From the NCBI GenBank assembly GCA_029961685.1, contig JARWKL010000008.1:24501119-24565118 (forward strand): a stretch of DNA of 64,000 nt, in the 5' to 3' direction. Made by a program: the position numbers and the translations under genes. The notes under the pieces were generated by a model. The model did not search any database, had not been told where the DNA came from, and saw nothing but the letters and a program-made list of their open reading frames with translations. This document shows positions 1 through 12,444 of the stretch, one piece after another (positions within the stretch are counted from its first letter, which is position 1; each line of letters starts with the position of its first letter). The DNA comes from Aristolochia californica (lineage: Eukaryota > Streptophyta > Magnoliopsida > Piperales > Aristolochiaceae).

Positions 1-545
1 AATTCTCAAGTGGTTGTATATTTACCATAGCCAAACAACCCACTTTTTGCCTATCCTTAAAAATCACAGATACTTTTTGGAATTATCTCTCTCAGCATTT
101 TTGCATTTCAATTTTGGATGTTCAAATTTCTTTTCAGATACAAAACTCACTCACCCATTTTTCTCGTCAATAAAAAAGATATAAGGCATAACAAAATGAA
201 AATTTCAGAGTTCATGTATGCAAAAAATTTGAAAACTATTATAAATGAAGTGAAGAAAATTATTTCACGGACTAAAAATGAACTCCAAGGTTTTGTTTTC
301 CATGTTTGGTAAGTTCCACTAGTACAACCCTAACAATAAGCATGGTGGAATTTTATAGGAAAGGGACTTCTTACTGATCCTAACATGCTTTAAATGTGGT
401 GGATATGCATTCCAGAAACATGTTGAGGATGCAAGTGACCTAATGATCAAAAAAATTCGAGGAGAAGCAAAACTCAAATTCTCAAGTGGTTTGATATTTA
501 CCAGAGCCGAACAAACCACTTTTGCCTATCCTTAAAAATCACAGA

Positions 546-975
546 TACTTTTTGGAATTATCTCTCTTTGCATTTGTGCATTTCCATTTTGGATGTATAA
601 ATTTTTTTTTAGATCCAAACTTGAGTTTTCACTCTCCCATTTTTCTCGAAAACAAAAAAGATATAAGGGACAACAAAATGAAAACTTTTATATCACGCAC
701 TAAAAATGAACTCCAATGTTTTCTCTTCCATTTTTGGGAAATTCCACTAGTACAACCCCTAACAATAAGTTTGGTGGAATTTTATAGGAAATGGACTTCT
801 AACTGATCTGGGCATGCTTTAAAGGTGGTGGATAAGTATGCCAGATCCATGTTGAGGATACAAGTGACCTAATGACTCAAAAATTTCAAGGGGTAGAAAA
901 AATCAAATTCTCAAGTTGTAGGATATTTACTAGAGCCAAACAACCCAATTTTTGACTATCCATAAAAATAATAGA
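546..975 (+). repeat. Internally deleted monomer (430 bp)
   Basis: The unit lacks about 46 bp: near 680-692 the text goes from aacaaaatgaaaac straight into tttatatcacgcac. The stretch holding ttcatgtatgc, the A-run and the gtaagt motif is missing. The remainder is typical satellite. Confidence 0.8.
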
Positions 976-3838
976 TACTTTTTGGAATTATCTTTCTCAG
1001 CATTTGAGCATTTTTTGGACGTTCAAATTTTTTTTGGGATTGAAAACTCACTCTCCCATTTTTCTCGTAAACAAAAAAGATATAAGGCATAACAAAATGA
1101 AAATTTTGGAGTTCATGTATGCAAAAAAATTAGAAAACTATAATAAATGTATGTGAACAAAATTATTTCACGCACTAAAAATGAACTCCAAGGTTTTGTT
1201 ATCCAAGTTTTGGAAATTCCACTAGTACAACCCCTAATAATAAGCTTGGTTGAATTTTATAGGAAAGGGACTTCTAACTGATCCTGACATGCTTTAAATG
1301 TGGTGGATATGCATGCATGAAATATGTTGAGGATGCAACTGCCCTAATGATACAAAAATTTTGAGGAGTAGAAAAAATCAAATTCTCAAGTAGTTGGATA
1401 TTTACCAGAGCCAAACAACCCACTTTTTGCCTATCCTTAAAAATCACGGATACTTTTTGGAATTATCTCTCTCAGCATTTGTGCAATTCCATTTTGGATG
1501 TTCAAATTTTTTTTTTGATCCAAAACTTTCTCTTCCATTTTTCTCGTAAACAAAAAAGATATAACGCATAACAAAATGAAAATTTTAGAGTTCATTTATG
1601 CAAAAAAATTGAAAACTATAATAAATGTTAGTGAAGAATATTATTTCACGCACTTAAATGAACTCCAAGGTTTTGTTATCCATGTTTGGGAAATTCCACT
1701 AGTACAACCCCAAATATTAAGCTTTGTGGAATTTTATAGAAAAGGGACATCTAACTGATCCTAACATGCTTTAAATGTGCTGGATATGCATGCCAGGAAA
1801 ATGTTGAGGTTGCATGGGCCCTAATGATCCAAAAATTTCAAGGAGTAGAAAAATCAAATTCTCAAGTGGTTGGATATTTACCAGAGCAAAACAACCCACT
1901 TTTTGCCTATCCTTAAAAATCACAGATACTTTTTGGAATTATCTCTCTCAGTATTTCAGCATTTCCATTTTGGATGTTCAAATTTTTTTTGCGATCCCAA
2001 ACTCACTCTCCCATTTTTCTTGTAAACAAAAAAGATAAAAGGCCTAACAAAATGAAAATTATAGAGTTCATGTATGCAAAAAAATTTGAAAACTATAATA
2101 AACATAAGTGAAGAAAATTATTTCACGCATTAAAAATGAACTCCAAGTTTTTGTTATCCATGTCTGGGAAATTCCACTAGTAGCACTCCTAAGAATAAGC
2201 TTGGTGGAATTTTATAGGAAAGGGACTTCTAACTGATCCTAACATGCTTTAAATGTGGTGGATATGCATGCCAGAAACATGTTGAGGATGCAAGTGAACT
2301 AATTATCCAAAAATTTTGAGGAGTAGAAAAAATCAAATTTTCATGTGGTTGGATATTTACTAGAGCCAAACAACCCCCTATTTGCTGATCCTTAAAAAAC
2401 ACAGATACTTTTTGGAATTATCTCTCTACATGTTTGTGCATTTCCATTTTGGATGTTGAAATTTTTTTTCAGATCCCAAAATCACTCTCCCATTTTTCTC
2501 GTAAACAAAAAAGATAAAAGGCATAACAAAATGAACATTTTAGAAATCATGTATGCAAAAAAATTTGAAAATTATAATAAATGTAACTGAAGAAAACTAT
2601 TTCACGCATTAAAAATGAACTCCAATGTTTTATTATCCATGTTTTTGAAATTCCACTAGTAAAACCCCTAATAATAAACTTGGTGGAATTTTACAAGAAA
2701 GGGACTTCTAACTGATCCAAACATGCTTTAAATGTGGTGGATATGCATGCCAGAAACATGTTGAGGATTCAAGTGACCTAATGATCCAAAAATCTCGAGG
2801 AGTAGAAAATATCAAATTCTCAAGTGGTTGGAAATTACCAGAGCCAAAAACCTACTTTTTGCCTCTCCTTAAAAATCACACATACTTTTTTGAATTATCT
2901 CTCTCAGCATTTGTGCATTCCATTTTGGATGTTCAAATTTTTTTTTAGACCCGAAACTCACTCTCCCATTTTTTTCGTAAAGAAAAAAGATACAAGGCAT
3001 AACAAAATTAAAATTTTAGAGTTCATGTTTGCAAAAAAATTTGAAAACTACAATATATGTAAGTGATGAAAATTATTTCACGCACTTAAAATGAACTCAA
3101 AGGTTTTGTTATCCATGTTTGGCAAATTCCACTAGTACAACCCCAAATACTAAGCTTTGTGAAATTTTATAGAAAAGGGACATCTAACTGATCCTAACAT
3201 GCTTTAAATGTGGTGGATATGCATGCCAGAAACATGTTGAGGTTGCATGTGCCCTAATGATCCAAAAATTTCAAGCAGTACAAAAAATCAAATTCTCAAG
3301 TAGTTGGATATTTACCAGAGCAAAACAACCCACTTTTTGTCTATCCTTAAAAATCACAGATACTTTTTGGAATTATCTCTCTCAACATTTCAGCATTTCC
3401 ATTTTGGATGTTCAAATTTTTTTTGAGATCCAAAACTCACTCTCCCATTTTTCTCGTAAAAAAAAAAGATATAAAGCATAACAAAATGAAAATTATAGAG
3501 TTCATGTATGCAGAAAAATTTGAAAAATATAATAAACTTAAGTGATAAAAATTATTTCGCGCACTAAAAATGAACTCCAAGGTTTTTTTATCCATGTCTG
3601 GGAAATTCCACTAGTAGCACCCCATAGAATAAGCTTGGTGGAATTTTATAGGAAATGAACTTCTAACTGATTCTAACATGCTTCAAATGTGGTGGATATG
3701 CATGCCAGAAACATGTTGAGGATGCAAGTGAACTAATTATCCAAAAATTTTGAGGAGTAGAAAAAATCAAATTTCAAGTGGTTGGATATTTTCCAGAGCC
3801 AAACAACCCCCTATTTGCTGATCCTTAAAAATAACATA

Positions 3839-4161
3839 TACTTTTTGGAATTATCTCTCTACGTACTTGTGCATTTCAATTTTGGATGTTGAAATTTTTT
3901 TCTGATCCCAAAATCACTCTCCCATTTTTCTCATAAACAAAAAACATATAATAAGCTTGGTGGAATTTTATAGGAAATTGACTTCCAACTGATCCTGACA
4001 TGCTTTAAAGGAGGTGGATATGCATGCCAGAAACATGTTGAGGATGCAAGTGACCTAATGATCCAAAAATTTCAAGGGGTACATAAAAACAAATTCTCAA
4101 GTGGTTGGATATTTACCAAAGCCAAACAATCCAATTTTTTACTCTCCATAAAAATCACAGA
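3839..4161 (+). repeat. Internally deleted monomer (323 bp)
   Basis: Near 3946-3955 the text reads aaaaaacatataataagctt. The part from aggcataac through the tttcacgcac and ccactagtacaacccc segments (about 155 bp) is missing. Left and right parental sequences share 'ata' at the join, which fits a small deletion by slippage or microhomology joining. Confidence 0.85.
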
Positions 4162-4761
4162 TACTTTATGGAATTATCTTTCTCAGCATTTGAGCATTTT
4201 TTGGATGTACAATTTTTTTTTAGATCCAAAACTCATTCTCCCTTTTTTCTCGTAAACAAAAAAGATATAAGGCATAACAAAATGAAAATTTTAGAGTTCA
4301 TGTATGCAAAAAAATTAGAAATCTATAATAAATGTATGTGAACAAAATTATTTCACTCACTAAAAATGAACTCCAAGGTTTTGTTGTCCATGTTTTGGAA
4401 ATTCCAAAAGTACAACCCCTAATAATGAGCTTGGTGGAATTTTATATGAACGGGACTTCTAACTGATCCTAACATGCTTTAAATGTGGTGGATTTGCATG
4501 CTAGAAACATGTTGAGGATGCAAGTGACCTAATTATAGAAAAATTTCAAGGAGTAGAAAAAATAAAATTCTCAAGTGGTTGGATATTTACCAGAGCCAAA
4601 CAACCCACTTTTTGCCTATCGTTAATAATCACAGATACTTTTTGGAATTATCTCTCTCAGCATTTGTGCATTTTCATTTTGGATGTTCAAATTTTTTTTC
4701 AAATCCAAAACACACTCTCCCATTTTTCTCGGAAACAAAAAAGATATTAGGAATAACTAAA

Positions 4762-7700
4762 TGAAATTTTTAGAGATCATGTATGCAAAAAAATTTGAAA
4801 ACTATAACAAACGTAGGTGAAGGAAATTATTTCACGCACTAAAAATGAACTCCAAGATTTTTATATCCATGTTTGGGAAATTTCACTAGTAAAACCCCTA
4901 ATAATAAGCTTGGTGGAATTTTATAGGAAAGGGATTTCTAATTGATCCAAACATGCTTTAAATGTGGTGGATATGCATGCCAGAAACATATTGAGGATGA
5001 GAGTGCCCTAATGATTCAAAAATTTCAAGGAGTAGAAAAAAATCAAATTCTCTCGTGGTTGGATATTTACCAGAGCCAAACAACCCACTTTTTGCTTATC
5101 ATTAAAAATCACAGATACTTTTTGGAATTATCAATCTCAGCATTTGTGCTTTACCATTTAGGATGTTAAAATTGTTTTTCAGATCCAAATTTGACTTTTC
5201 ACTCTCCAATTTTTCTCGTAAACAAAAAATATATAAGCCATAACAAAATGAAAATTTTGGAGTTCATGTATGCAAAAAAATTTGAAAACTATAATAAATG
5301 TAAGTAAAGAAAATTATTTCACGCACTAAAAATGATCTCCAACGGTTTGTTATCCATGTTTGGGAAATTCCACTAGTACAACCCCTAATAAAATGCTTGG
5401 TGGAATTTTATAGGAAAGGGACTTCTAACTAATCCTAACATGCTTTTAATGTGGTGGATATGTATGCCAGAGACAAGTTGAGGATGCAAGTGACCTAATG
5501 ATCCAAAAATTCAAGGAGTAGAAAAAAATCAAATACTCATGTGGTTGGATATTTACCAGAGCCAAACAACCCACTTTTTGCCTATCCTTAAAAATCACAG
5601 ATACTTTTTGGGATTATCTCTCTCAGCGTTTGTGCATTTCCATTATGGAAGTTTAAATTTTTTTCAGATCCAAACTTGAGTTTTCACTCTCCCATTTTTC
5701 TTTGAAACAAAAAAGATATAAGGCATAACAAAATGAAAATTTTAGAGTTCATGTATGCAAAAAATTTGAAAACTATAATAAACGTAAATGACAAAAATTA
5801 TTTCACGCACTAAAAATGAAATCCATGGTTTTGTTATCCATGTTTGGGAAATTCCACTAGTACTACCCCTAATAATAAGCTGGGTGGAGTTTTATAGGAA
5901 ATGGATTTCTAACTGATCCTAACATGCTTTAATTGTGGTGGATATGCAAGCAAGAAACTTGTTGAAGATGCAAGTGACCTAATGATCCAAAAATTTCAAG
6001 TAGTAGAAAAAATCAAATTCTCAAGTGGTCGGATATTTACCAAAGCCAAACAACCCACTTTTTGCCTGTCCTTAAAAACCACAGATAATTTTTTGAATTA
6101 TCTCTCTCAGCATTTGTGCTTTTTCATTTTGGATGTTAATATTTTTTTTAGATCCAAACTTGAGTTTTCTCTCTCCCATTTTTCTCGTAAACAAAAAAGA
6201 TATAAGGCATAGCAAAATGAAAATTTTAGAGTTCATGTATGCAAAAAAATTAGAAAACTATAATAAATGTAAGTGAAGAAAATTATTTCATGCACTAAAA
6301 ATGAACTCCAAGGTTTTGTTATCCATGTTTGGGAAATTCCACTAGTACAACCCCAAATAAAAAGATTGGTGGAATTTTATAGGAAAGGGACTTCTAACTG
6401 ATCCTAACATGCTTTTAATATGGTGGATATGCATGCCAGAAACATGTTGAGGATGCAAGTGACCTAATGATCCAAAAATTCAAGTAGTAGAAAAAATCAA
6501 ATACTCATGTGGTTGGATATTTACCTGAGCCAAACAACCCACTTTTTGCCTATCCTTAAAAATCACAAATACTTTTTGGAATTATCTCTCTCAGCATTTG
6601 TGCATTTCCATTTTGGATGTTCAAATTTTTTTTCAGATCCCAAGTTGAGTTTTCACTCTCCCATTTTTCGCTTAAACAAAAATGATATAAGGCAAAACAA
6701 AATGAAAATTTTAGAGTTCATGTATGCAAAAAAATTGGAAAACTATAATAAATGTAAGTGAAGAAAATTATTTCACGCACTAAAAATGAATTCCAAGGTT
6801 TTGTTACCCATGTTTGGGAAATTCCACTAGTACAACCTCTAATAATAAGCTTGGTGGAATTTTATAGTAAATGGACTTCTAATTCCCTAACATGCTTTAA
6901 ATGTGGTGGATATGCATGCCAGGAACATGTTGAGGATGCAAGTGAACTAATGATAAAAAAATTTAAAGGAGTAGAAAAAATCAAATTCTCAAGAGGTTGG
7001 ATATTTACCAGAGCCAAACAACCCACTTTTTCCCTATCCTTAAAAATCACAGATACTTTTTGGAATTATCTCTCTCAGCAATTTTGCCTTTCCATTTTAG
7101 ATTTTCAAATTTTTTTTCAGATCCAAACTTTAGTTTTCACTCTCCCATTTTTCTCGTAAACAAAAAAGATATAAGGCATAACAAATTTAAAATTTTAGAG
7201 TTCATGTATGCAAAAAAATTAGAAAACTATAATAAATGTAAGTGGAGAAAATTATTTCACGCACTAAAAAAGAACTCCAAGGTTTTGTTATCCATATTTG
7301 GGATATTCCACTAGTACAACTCCTAATAAATAGCTTGGTGGAATTTTATAGGATAGGGACCTCTAACTAATCCTAACATGTTTTTATTGTGGTGGATCTG
7401 CAAGCCAAAAACATGTTGAGTTTGCAAATGACCTAATGATCCAAAAATTTCAAAGAGTAGAAAAATTCAAATTCTCAAGTGGTTGGATATTTACAAGAGC
7501 TAAACAACCCACTTTTTGCCTATCCTTAAAAATCACAGATACTTTTTGGAATGATCTCTCTCAGCATTTGTGCATTTCCATTTTGGATGTTCAAATTTTT
7601 TTTTCAGATCCAAACTTGAGTTTTCACTCTCCCATTTTTCTCGTAGACAAAAAAGATATTAGGTAAATAGATCACAACAAAATGAAAATTTTAGAGTTCA

Positions 7701-9534
7701 TGTATGCAAAAAAATTTGAAAACTATAATAAATGTAAGTGTAGAAATTTTTTTCATGCACTAAAAATGAACTCCAAGGCTTTGTTATCCATGTTTGGGAA
7801 ATTCCACTAGTACAACCCCTAATAATAAACTTAGTGCAATTTTATCGGAAAGGGACTTCTAACTGATCCTAACATGCTTTAAATGTGGTGGATATGCATG
7901 CTAGAAACATGTTTAGGAGGAAAGTGACCTAATGATCCAAAAATTTCAAGGAGTAGAAAAAATCAAATTCACAAGTGGTTGGATATTTACGAGAGCCAAA
8001 CAACCCATTTTTGGACTGTCCTTAAAAATAACAGATATTTTTTGGAATTATCTCTCTCAGCAGTTGTGCATTTCCATTTTGGATGTTCAAATTTGTTTTT
8101 AGATCCAAACTTGAGTTTTCACTCTCCCAATTTTCTCGTAAACAAAAAAGATACAAGGCAAATAGATCGCAACAAAATGAAAATTTTAGAGTACAATAAA
8201 TGTAAGTGAAGAAAATTATTTCACGCACTAAAAATGAACTCAATGGTTTTGTTATCCATGTTTGGGAAATTCCACTTGTGCAACCCATAATAATAGCTTG
8301 GTGGAATTTTATAGGAAACGGACATCTAACTGATCCAAACATGCTTTAAATGTAGTGGATATGCAAGCCAGAAACATGTTGAGGATGCAAGTGACCTAAT
8401 GATCCAAATTTTTTTTCTAATGAGCCAAACGACCCATTTTTTCGCTATCATTAAAAATCACAAATACTTTTTGGAATTATCTCTCTTAGCAATTGTGCAT
8501 TTCCATTTTGGATCTTCGAAATTTTTTTTAGATCCAAACTTGAGTTTTCACTCTCCCATTTTTCTCTTAAACAAAAAAAGATAAAAGGCATAACAAAATG
8601 AAAATTTTAGAGTTCATGTATGCAAAAAATTTAAAAACTATAATAAATGTAAGTGAAGAAAATTATTTGACGCACTAAAAATGAACTTCAAGGTTTTGTT
8701 ATCCATGTTTGGGAAATTCCACTAGTACAACCCCTAATAATATGCTCGGTGGAATTTTATAGGAAAGGGACTTCTAACTCCCAAACATGCTTTAAATGTG
8801 GTGGATATGCATGCCAGAAACATGTTGAGGATACTAGAGACCTAATGATCCAAAAATTTCAAGGAGTAGAAAAATTCAAATTCTCAAGTGGTTGGATATT
8901 TACCAGAGCCAAACAACCCACTTTTTGCCTATCCTTAAAAATCACAGATACTTTTTGGAATTATCTCTCTCAGAATTTGTGCATTTCAATTTTAGGTGTT
9001 CAAATTTTTTTTAGATCGAAACTTGAGTTTTCAGTCTCCCGTTTTTCTCCTAAAAAAAAAAGATATAAGGCTTAATAAAATGAAAATTTTGGAGTTCATG
9101 TATGCAAAAAATTTGAAAACTATAATAATTGTAAGTGAAGAAAATTATTTCATGCACTAAAAATGAACTCCAAGGTTTTGTTATCAATGTTTGGGAAATT
9201 CCACAAGTACAACCCCTAATAATAAGCTTGGTGGAATTTTAAAAGAAAGGAACTTCTAACTGATCCTAACATGTTTTAAAGGTGGTGGATATGCATGCCA
9301 GAAACATATGGAGGACGCAAGTGACCTAATGATCCAAAAATTTTGAGGAGTAGAAAAAAACAAATTCTCAAGAGGTTGGATATTTACCTAAGCCAAACTA
9401 CCCATTTTTGCCTATCCTTAAAAATGACAGATAGTTTTTGGAATTATCTCTCCCAGTATTTGTGCATTTCCATTTTAGATGTTAGAATTTTTTTTCATAT
9501 CCAACCTTGAGTTTTCACTCCCATTTTCTCATAA
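4762..9534 (+). repeat. Satellite segment, mainly the 484-486 bp subtype
   Basis: Anchors are at 5116, 5602, 6086, 6570, 7054, 7540, 8036, 8465, 8949 and 9432. Units carry the long cttgagttttcactctccc form. Two consecutive units (near 7665 and 8158) carry the 9-bp insertion that turns aaggcataacaaaatg into an aaatagatc-containing form. The 8036-8464 unit has two internal deletions. No gene, transposon or RNA gene was found here. Confidence 0.85.
8036..8464 (+). repeat. Monomer with two internal deletions (429 bp)
   Basis: Near 8185-8200 ttttagagt runs directly into acaataaatgtaag, removing the ttcatgtatgc/A-run segment (about 28 bp). Near 8405-8422 the text passes from gatccaaa through a T run to gagccaaac, removing about 45-50 bp that normally hold tagaaaaaatcaaattctc and ggttggatattta. 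The unit also has the 9-bp aatagatcgc insertion, so it would otherwise be about 496 bp. Confidence 0.8.
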
Positions 9535-10989
9535 ACAAAAAAGATATAAGGCATAACAAAATGAAAATTTTAGAGTTCATGTATGCAAAAAAATTTGAAA
9601 ACTATGATAATTGTAAGTGAAGAAAATTATTTCATGCACTAAAAATGAACTCCAAGGTTTTGTTATCCATGTTTGGGAAATTCCACTAGTACAACCTCTA
9701 ATAATAACCTTGGTGGAATTTTATAGGAAAGGGACTTCTAACTGATCCTAACATGCTTTAAATGTGGTGGATATGCATGCAAGAAACATGTTGAGGATGC
9801 CAGTGACCTAATGATCAAAAAATTTCAAGGACTAGAAAAAATCAAATTCAAAAGTGGTTGGATATTTACCTGAGCCAAACAACCCACTTTTTGCCTATCC
9901 TTAAAAATCTCAGATACTTTTTCGAATTATCTCTCTCTGCATTTTTTCATTTCCATTTTAGATGTTAAATTTATTTTTCAGATTCAAACTTGACTTTTCG
10001 CTCTCCTATTTTTCTCGTAGAAAAAAAGATAAAAGGCATAAAAAAAAGATAATTTTTGAGTTCATGTATGCAAAAAAATTTGAAAACTATAATAAATGTA
10101 AGAGAAGAAAAACATTTCACGCACTAAAAATGAACTCCAAGTTTTTGTTATCCATGTTTGAGAAATTACACTAGTACTACCCCTCATAATAAGCTTGGTG
10201 GAATTTTATAGGAAATGGACTTCTAACTGATCCTAATATACTTTAAATGTGGTGGATATGCATGCTAGAAACATGTTGAGGATGCAAGTGACCAAATGAT
10301 CCAAAAATTTCAAGAAGTATACAAAATCAAATTCTCAACTGGTTGGATATTTACCAAAGCCAAACAACACACTTTTTGCCTATCCTTGAAAATCATAGAT
10401 ACTTTTTTGAATTATCAGTCTCAGCATTTGTGCATTTCCATTTTGGATGTTCAAATTCTTTTTTAGATCCAAACTTGAGTTTTCACTCTCCCATTTTTCT
10501 CGTAAACAAAAAAGATATAAGGCATAACAAAATGAAAATTTTAGAGTTCATGTAAGCAAAAAATTTGTAAACTATAATAAATACTAGTAAAGAAAATTAT
10601 ATCACGCACTAAAAATGAGCTCTAAGGTTTTGTTATCCATGTTTGGGAAATTCCGCTTGTACAACCCCTAATAATAGCTTGGTGGAATTTTATAGGAAAG
10701 AGACTTCTAACTGATCCTAACATGCTTTAAATGTGGAGAATATGCATGCAAGAAACATGTTGAGGATGCCAGTGACCTAATAATCCAAAAATTTCAAGGA
10801 GTAGAAAAAATCAAATTCTCAAGTGGTTGGATATTTACCAGTGCCAAACAACCCAATTTTTGCCTATCTTTAAAAATCACAGATACTTTTTGGAATTATC
10901 TCTCTCATCATTTGTGCATTTCGATTTTAGATGTTCAAATTTTTTTTCAGATCCAAACTTGAGTTTTCACTCTCCCATTATTCTCGTCA
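9535..10989 (+). repeat. Trimeric higher-order repeat, copy 1 (1455 bp)
   Basis: Three monomers (anchors 9915, 10400, 10884) that reappear in the same order exactly 1455 bp downstream. By eye I count about 8 differences in about 1.5 kb, for example ttgag/ttggg at 10158-10162 against 11613-11617, and tttttag/tttttcag near 10460 against 11915. The three monomers differ from each other at the usual within-array level: the first has gataatttttgag, the second gtaagcaaa, the third attattctcgtcaac. The duplicated unit is therefore clearly the trimer. Confidence 0.93.
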
Positions 10990-12444
10990 ACAAAAAAGAT
11001 ATAAGGCATAACAAAATGAAAATTTTAGAGTTCATGTATGCAAAAAAATTTGAAAACTATGATAATTGTAAGTGAAGAAAATTATTTCATGCACTAAAAA
11101 TGAACTCCAAGGTTTTGTTATCCATGTTTGGGAAATTCCACTAGTACAACCTCTAATAATAACCTTGGTGGAATTTTATAGGAAAGGGACTTCTAACTGA
11201 TCCTAACATGCTTTAAATGTGGTGGATATGCATGCAAGAAACATGTTGAGGATGCCAGTGACCTAATGATCAAAAAATTTCAAGGACTAGAAAAAATCAA
11301 ATTCAAAAGTGGTTGGATATTTACCTGAGCCAAACAACCCACTTTTTGCCTATCCTTAAAAATCTCAGATACTTTTTCGAATTATCTCTCTCTGCATTTT
11401 TTCATTTCCATTTTAGATGTTAAATTTATTTTTCAGATTCAAACTTGACTTTTCGCTCTCCTATTTTTCTCGTAGAAAAAAAGATAAAAGGCATAAAAAA
11501 AAGATAATTTTTGAGTTCATGTATGCAAAAAAATTTGAAAACTATAATAAATGTAAGAGAAGAAAAACATTTCACGCACTAAAAATGAACTCCAAGTTTT
11601 TGTTATCCATGTTTGGGAAATTACACTAGTACTACCCCTCATAATAAGCTTGGTGGAATTTTATAGGAAATGGACTTCTAACTGATCCTAATATACTTTA
11701 AATGTGGTGGATATGCATGCTAGAAACATGTTGAGGATGCAAGTGACCAAATGATCCAAAAATTTCAAGAAGTATAAAAAATCAAATTCTCAACTGGTTG
11801 GATATTTACCAAAGCCAAACAACACACTTTTTGCCTATCCTTGAAAATCATAGATACTTTTTTGAATTATCAGTCTCAGCATTTGTGCATTTCCATTTTG
11901 GATGTTCAAATTCTTTTTCAGATCCAAACTTGAGTTTTCACTCTCCCATTTTTCTCGTAAACAAAAGAGATATAAGGCATAACAAAATGAAAATTTTAGA
12001 GTTCATGTAAGCAAAAAATTTGTAAACTATAATAAATACTAGTAAATAAAATTATATCACGCACTAAAAATGAGCTCTAAGGTTTTGTTATCCATGTTTG
12101 GGAAATTCCGCTTGTACAACCCCTAATAATAGCTTGGTGGAATTTTATAGGAAATGGACTTCTAACTGATCCTAACATGCTTTAAATGTGGAGAATATGC
12201 ATGCAAGAAACATGTTGAGGATGCCAGTGACCTAATAATCCAAAAATTTCAAGGAGTAGAAAAAATCAAATTCTCAAGTGGTTGGATATTTAACAGTGCC
12301 AAACAACCCAATTTTTGCCTATCTTTAAAAATCACAGATACTTTTTGGAATTATCTCTCTCATCATTTGTGCATTTCGATTTTAGATGTTCAAATTTTTT
12401 TTCAGATCCAAACTTGAGTTTTCACTCTCCCATTATTCTCGTCA
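10990..12444 (+). repeat. Trimeric higher-order repeat, copy 2 (1455 bp)
   Basis: Second copy of the preceding trimer, with anchors 11370, 11855 and 12339. Near-identity starts at about 9535 in copy 1, where flanking caac/aaac differ just upstream. It continues about 41 bp past the nominal end of copy 2, to about 12485, where ttagagttcatg becomes ttagagtacatg. The breakpoint is therefore ambiguous within that stretch, as expected of unequal exchange between homologous monomers. Confidence 0.93.

Larger units (their letters stand above)
1..4761 (+). repeat. Satellite segment dominated by the short (475-480 bp) subtype
   Basis: Anchors fall at 71, 546, 976, 1451, 1927, 2406, 2883, 3361, 3839, 4162 and 4636. 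Nearly all units have the short form atccaaaactcactctccc after the poly-T tract, where most of the array has a 7-bp longer form containing cttgagttttc. The exception is the second unit (long form near 616-640). Two units are deleted (546-975 and 3839-4161). Adjacent units 1927-2882 and 3361-4161 share 'ctagtag.ac.cc' and 'aaatcactctcc' variants, suggesting an older two-monomer period of about 1.43 kb (1814-2520 compared with 3250-3950). No gene is visible. Confidence 0.85.

Noticed and set aside
9535..12444. The 1455-bp near-identical duplication as an assembly error.
   Set aside because: About 8 scattered differences separate the copies, which is more than expected from a simple duplicated contig end. 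It cannot be fully excluded without reads.
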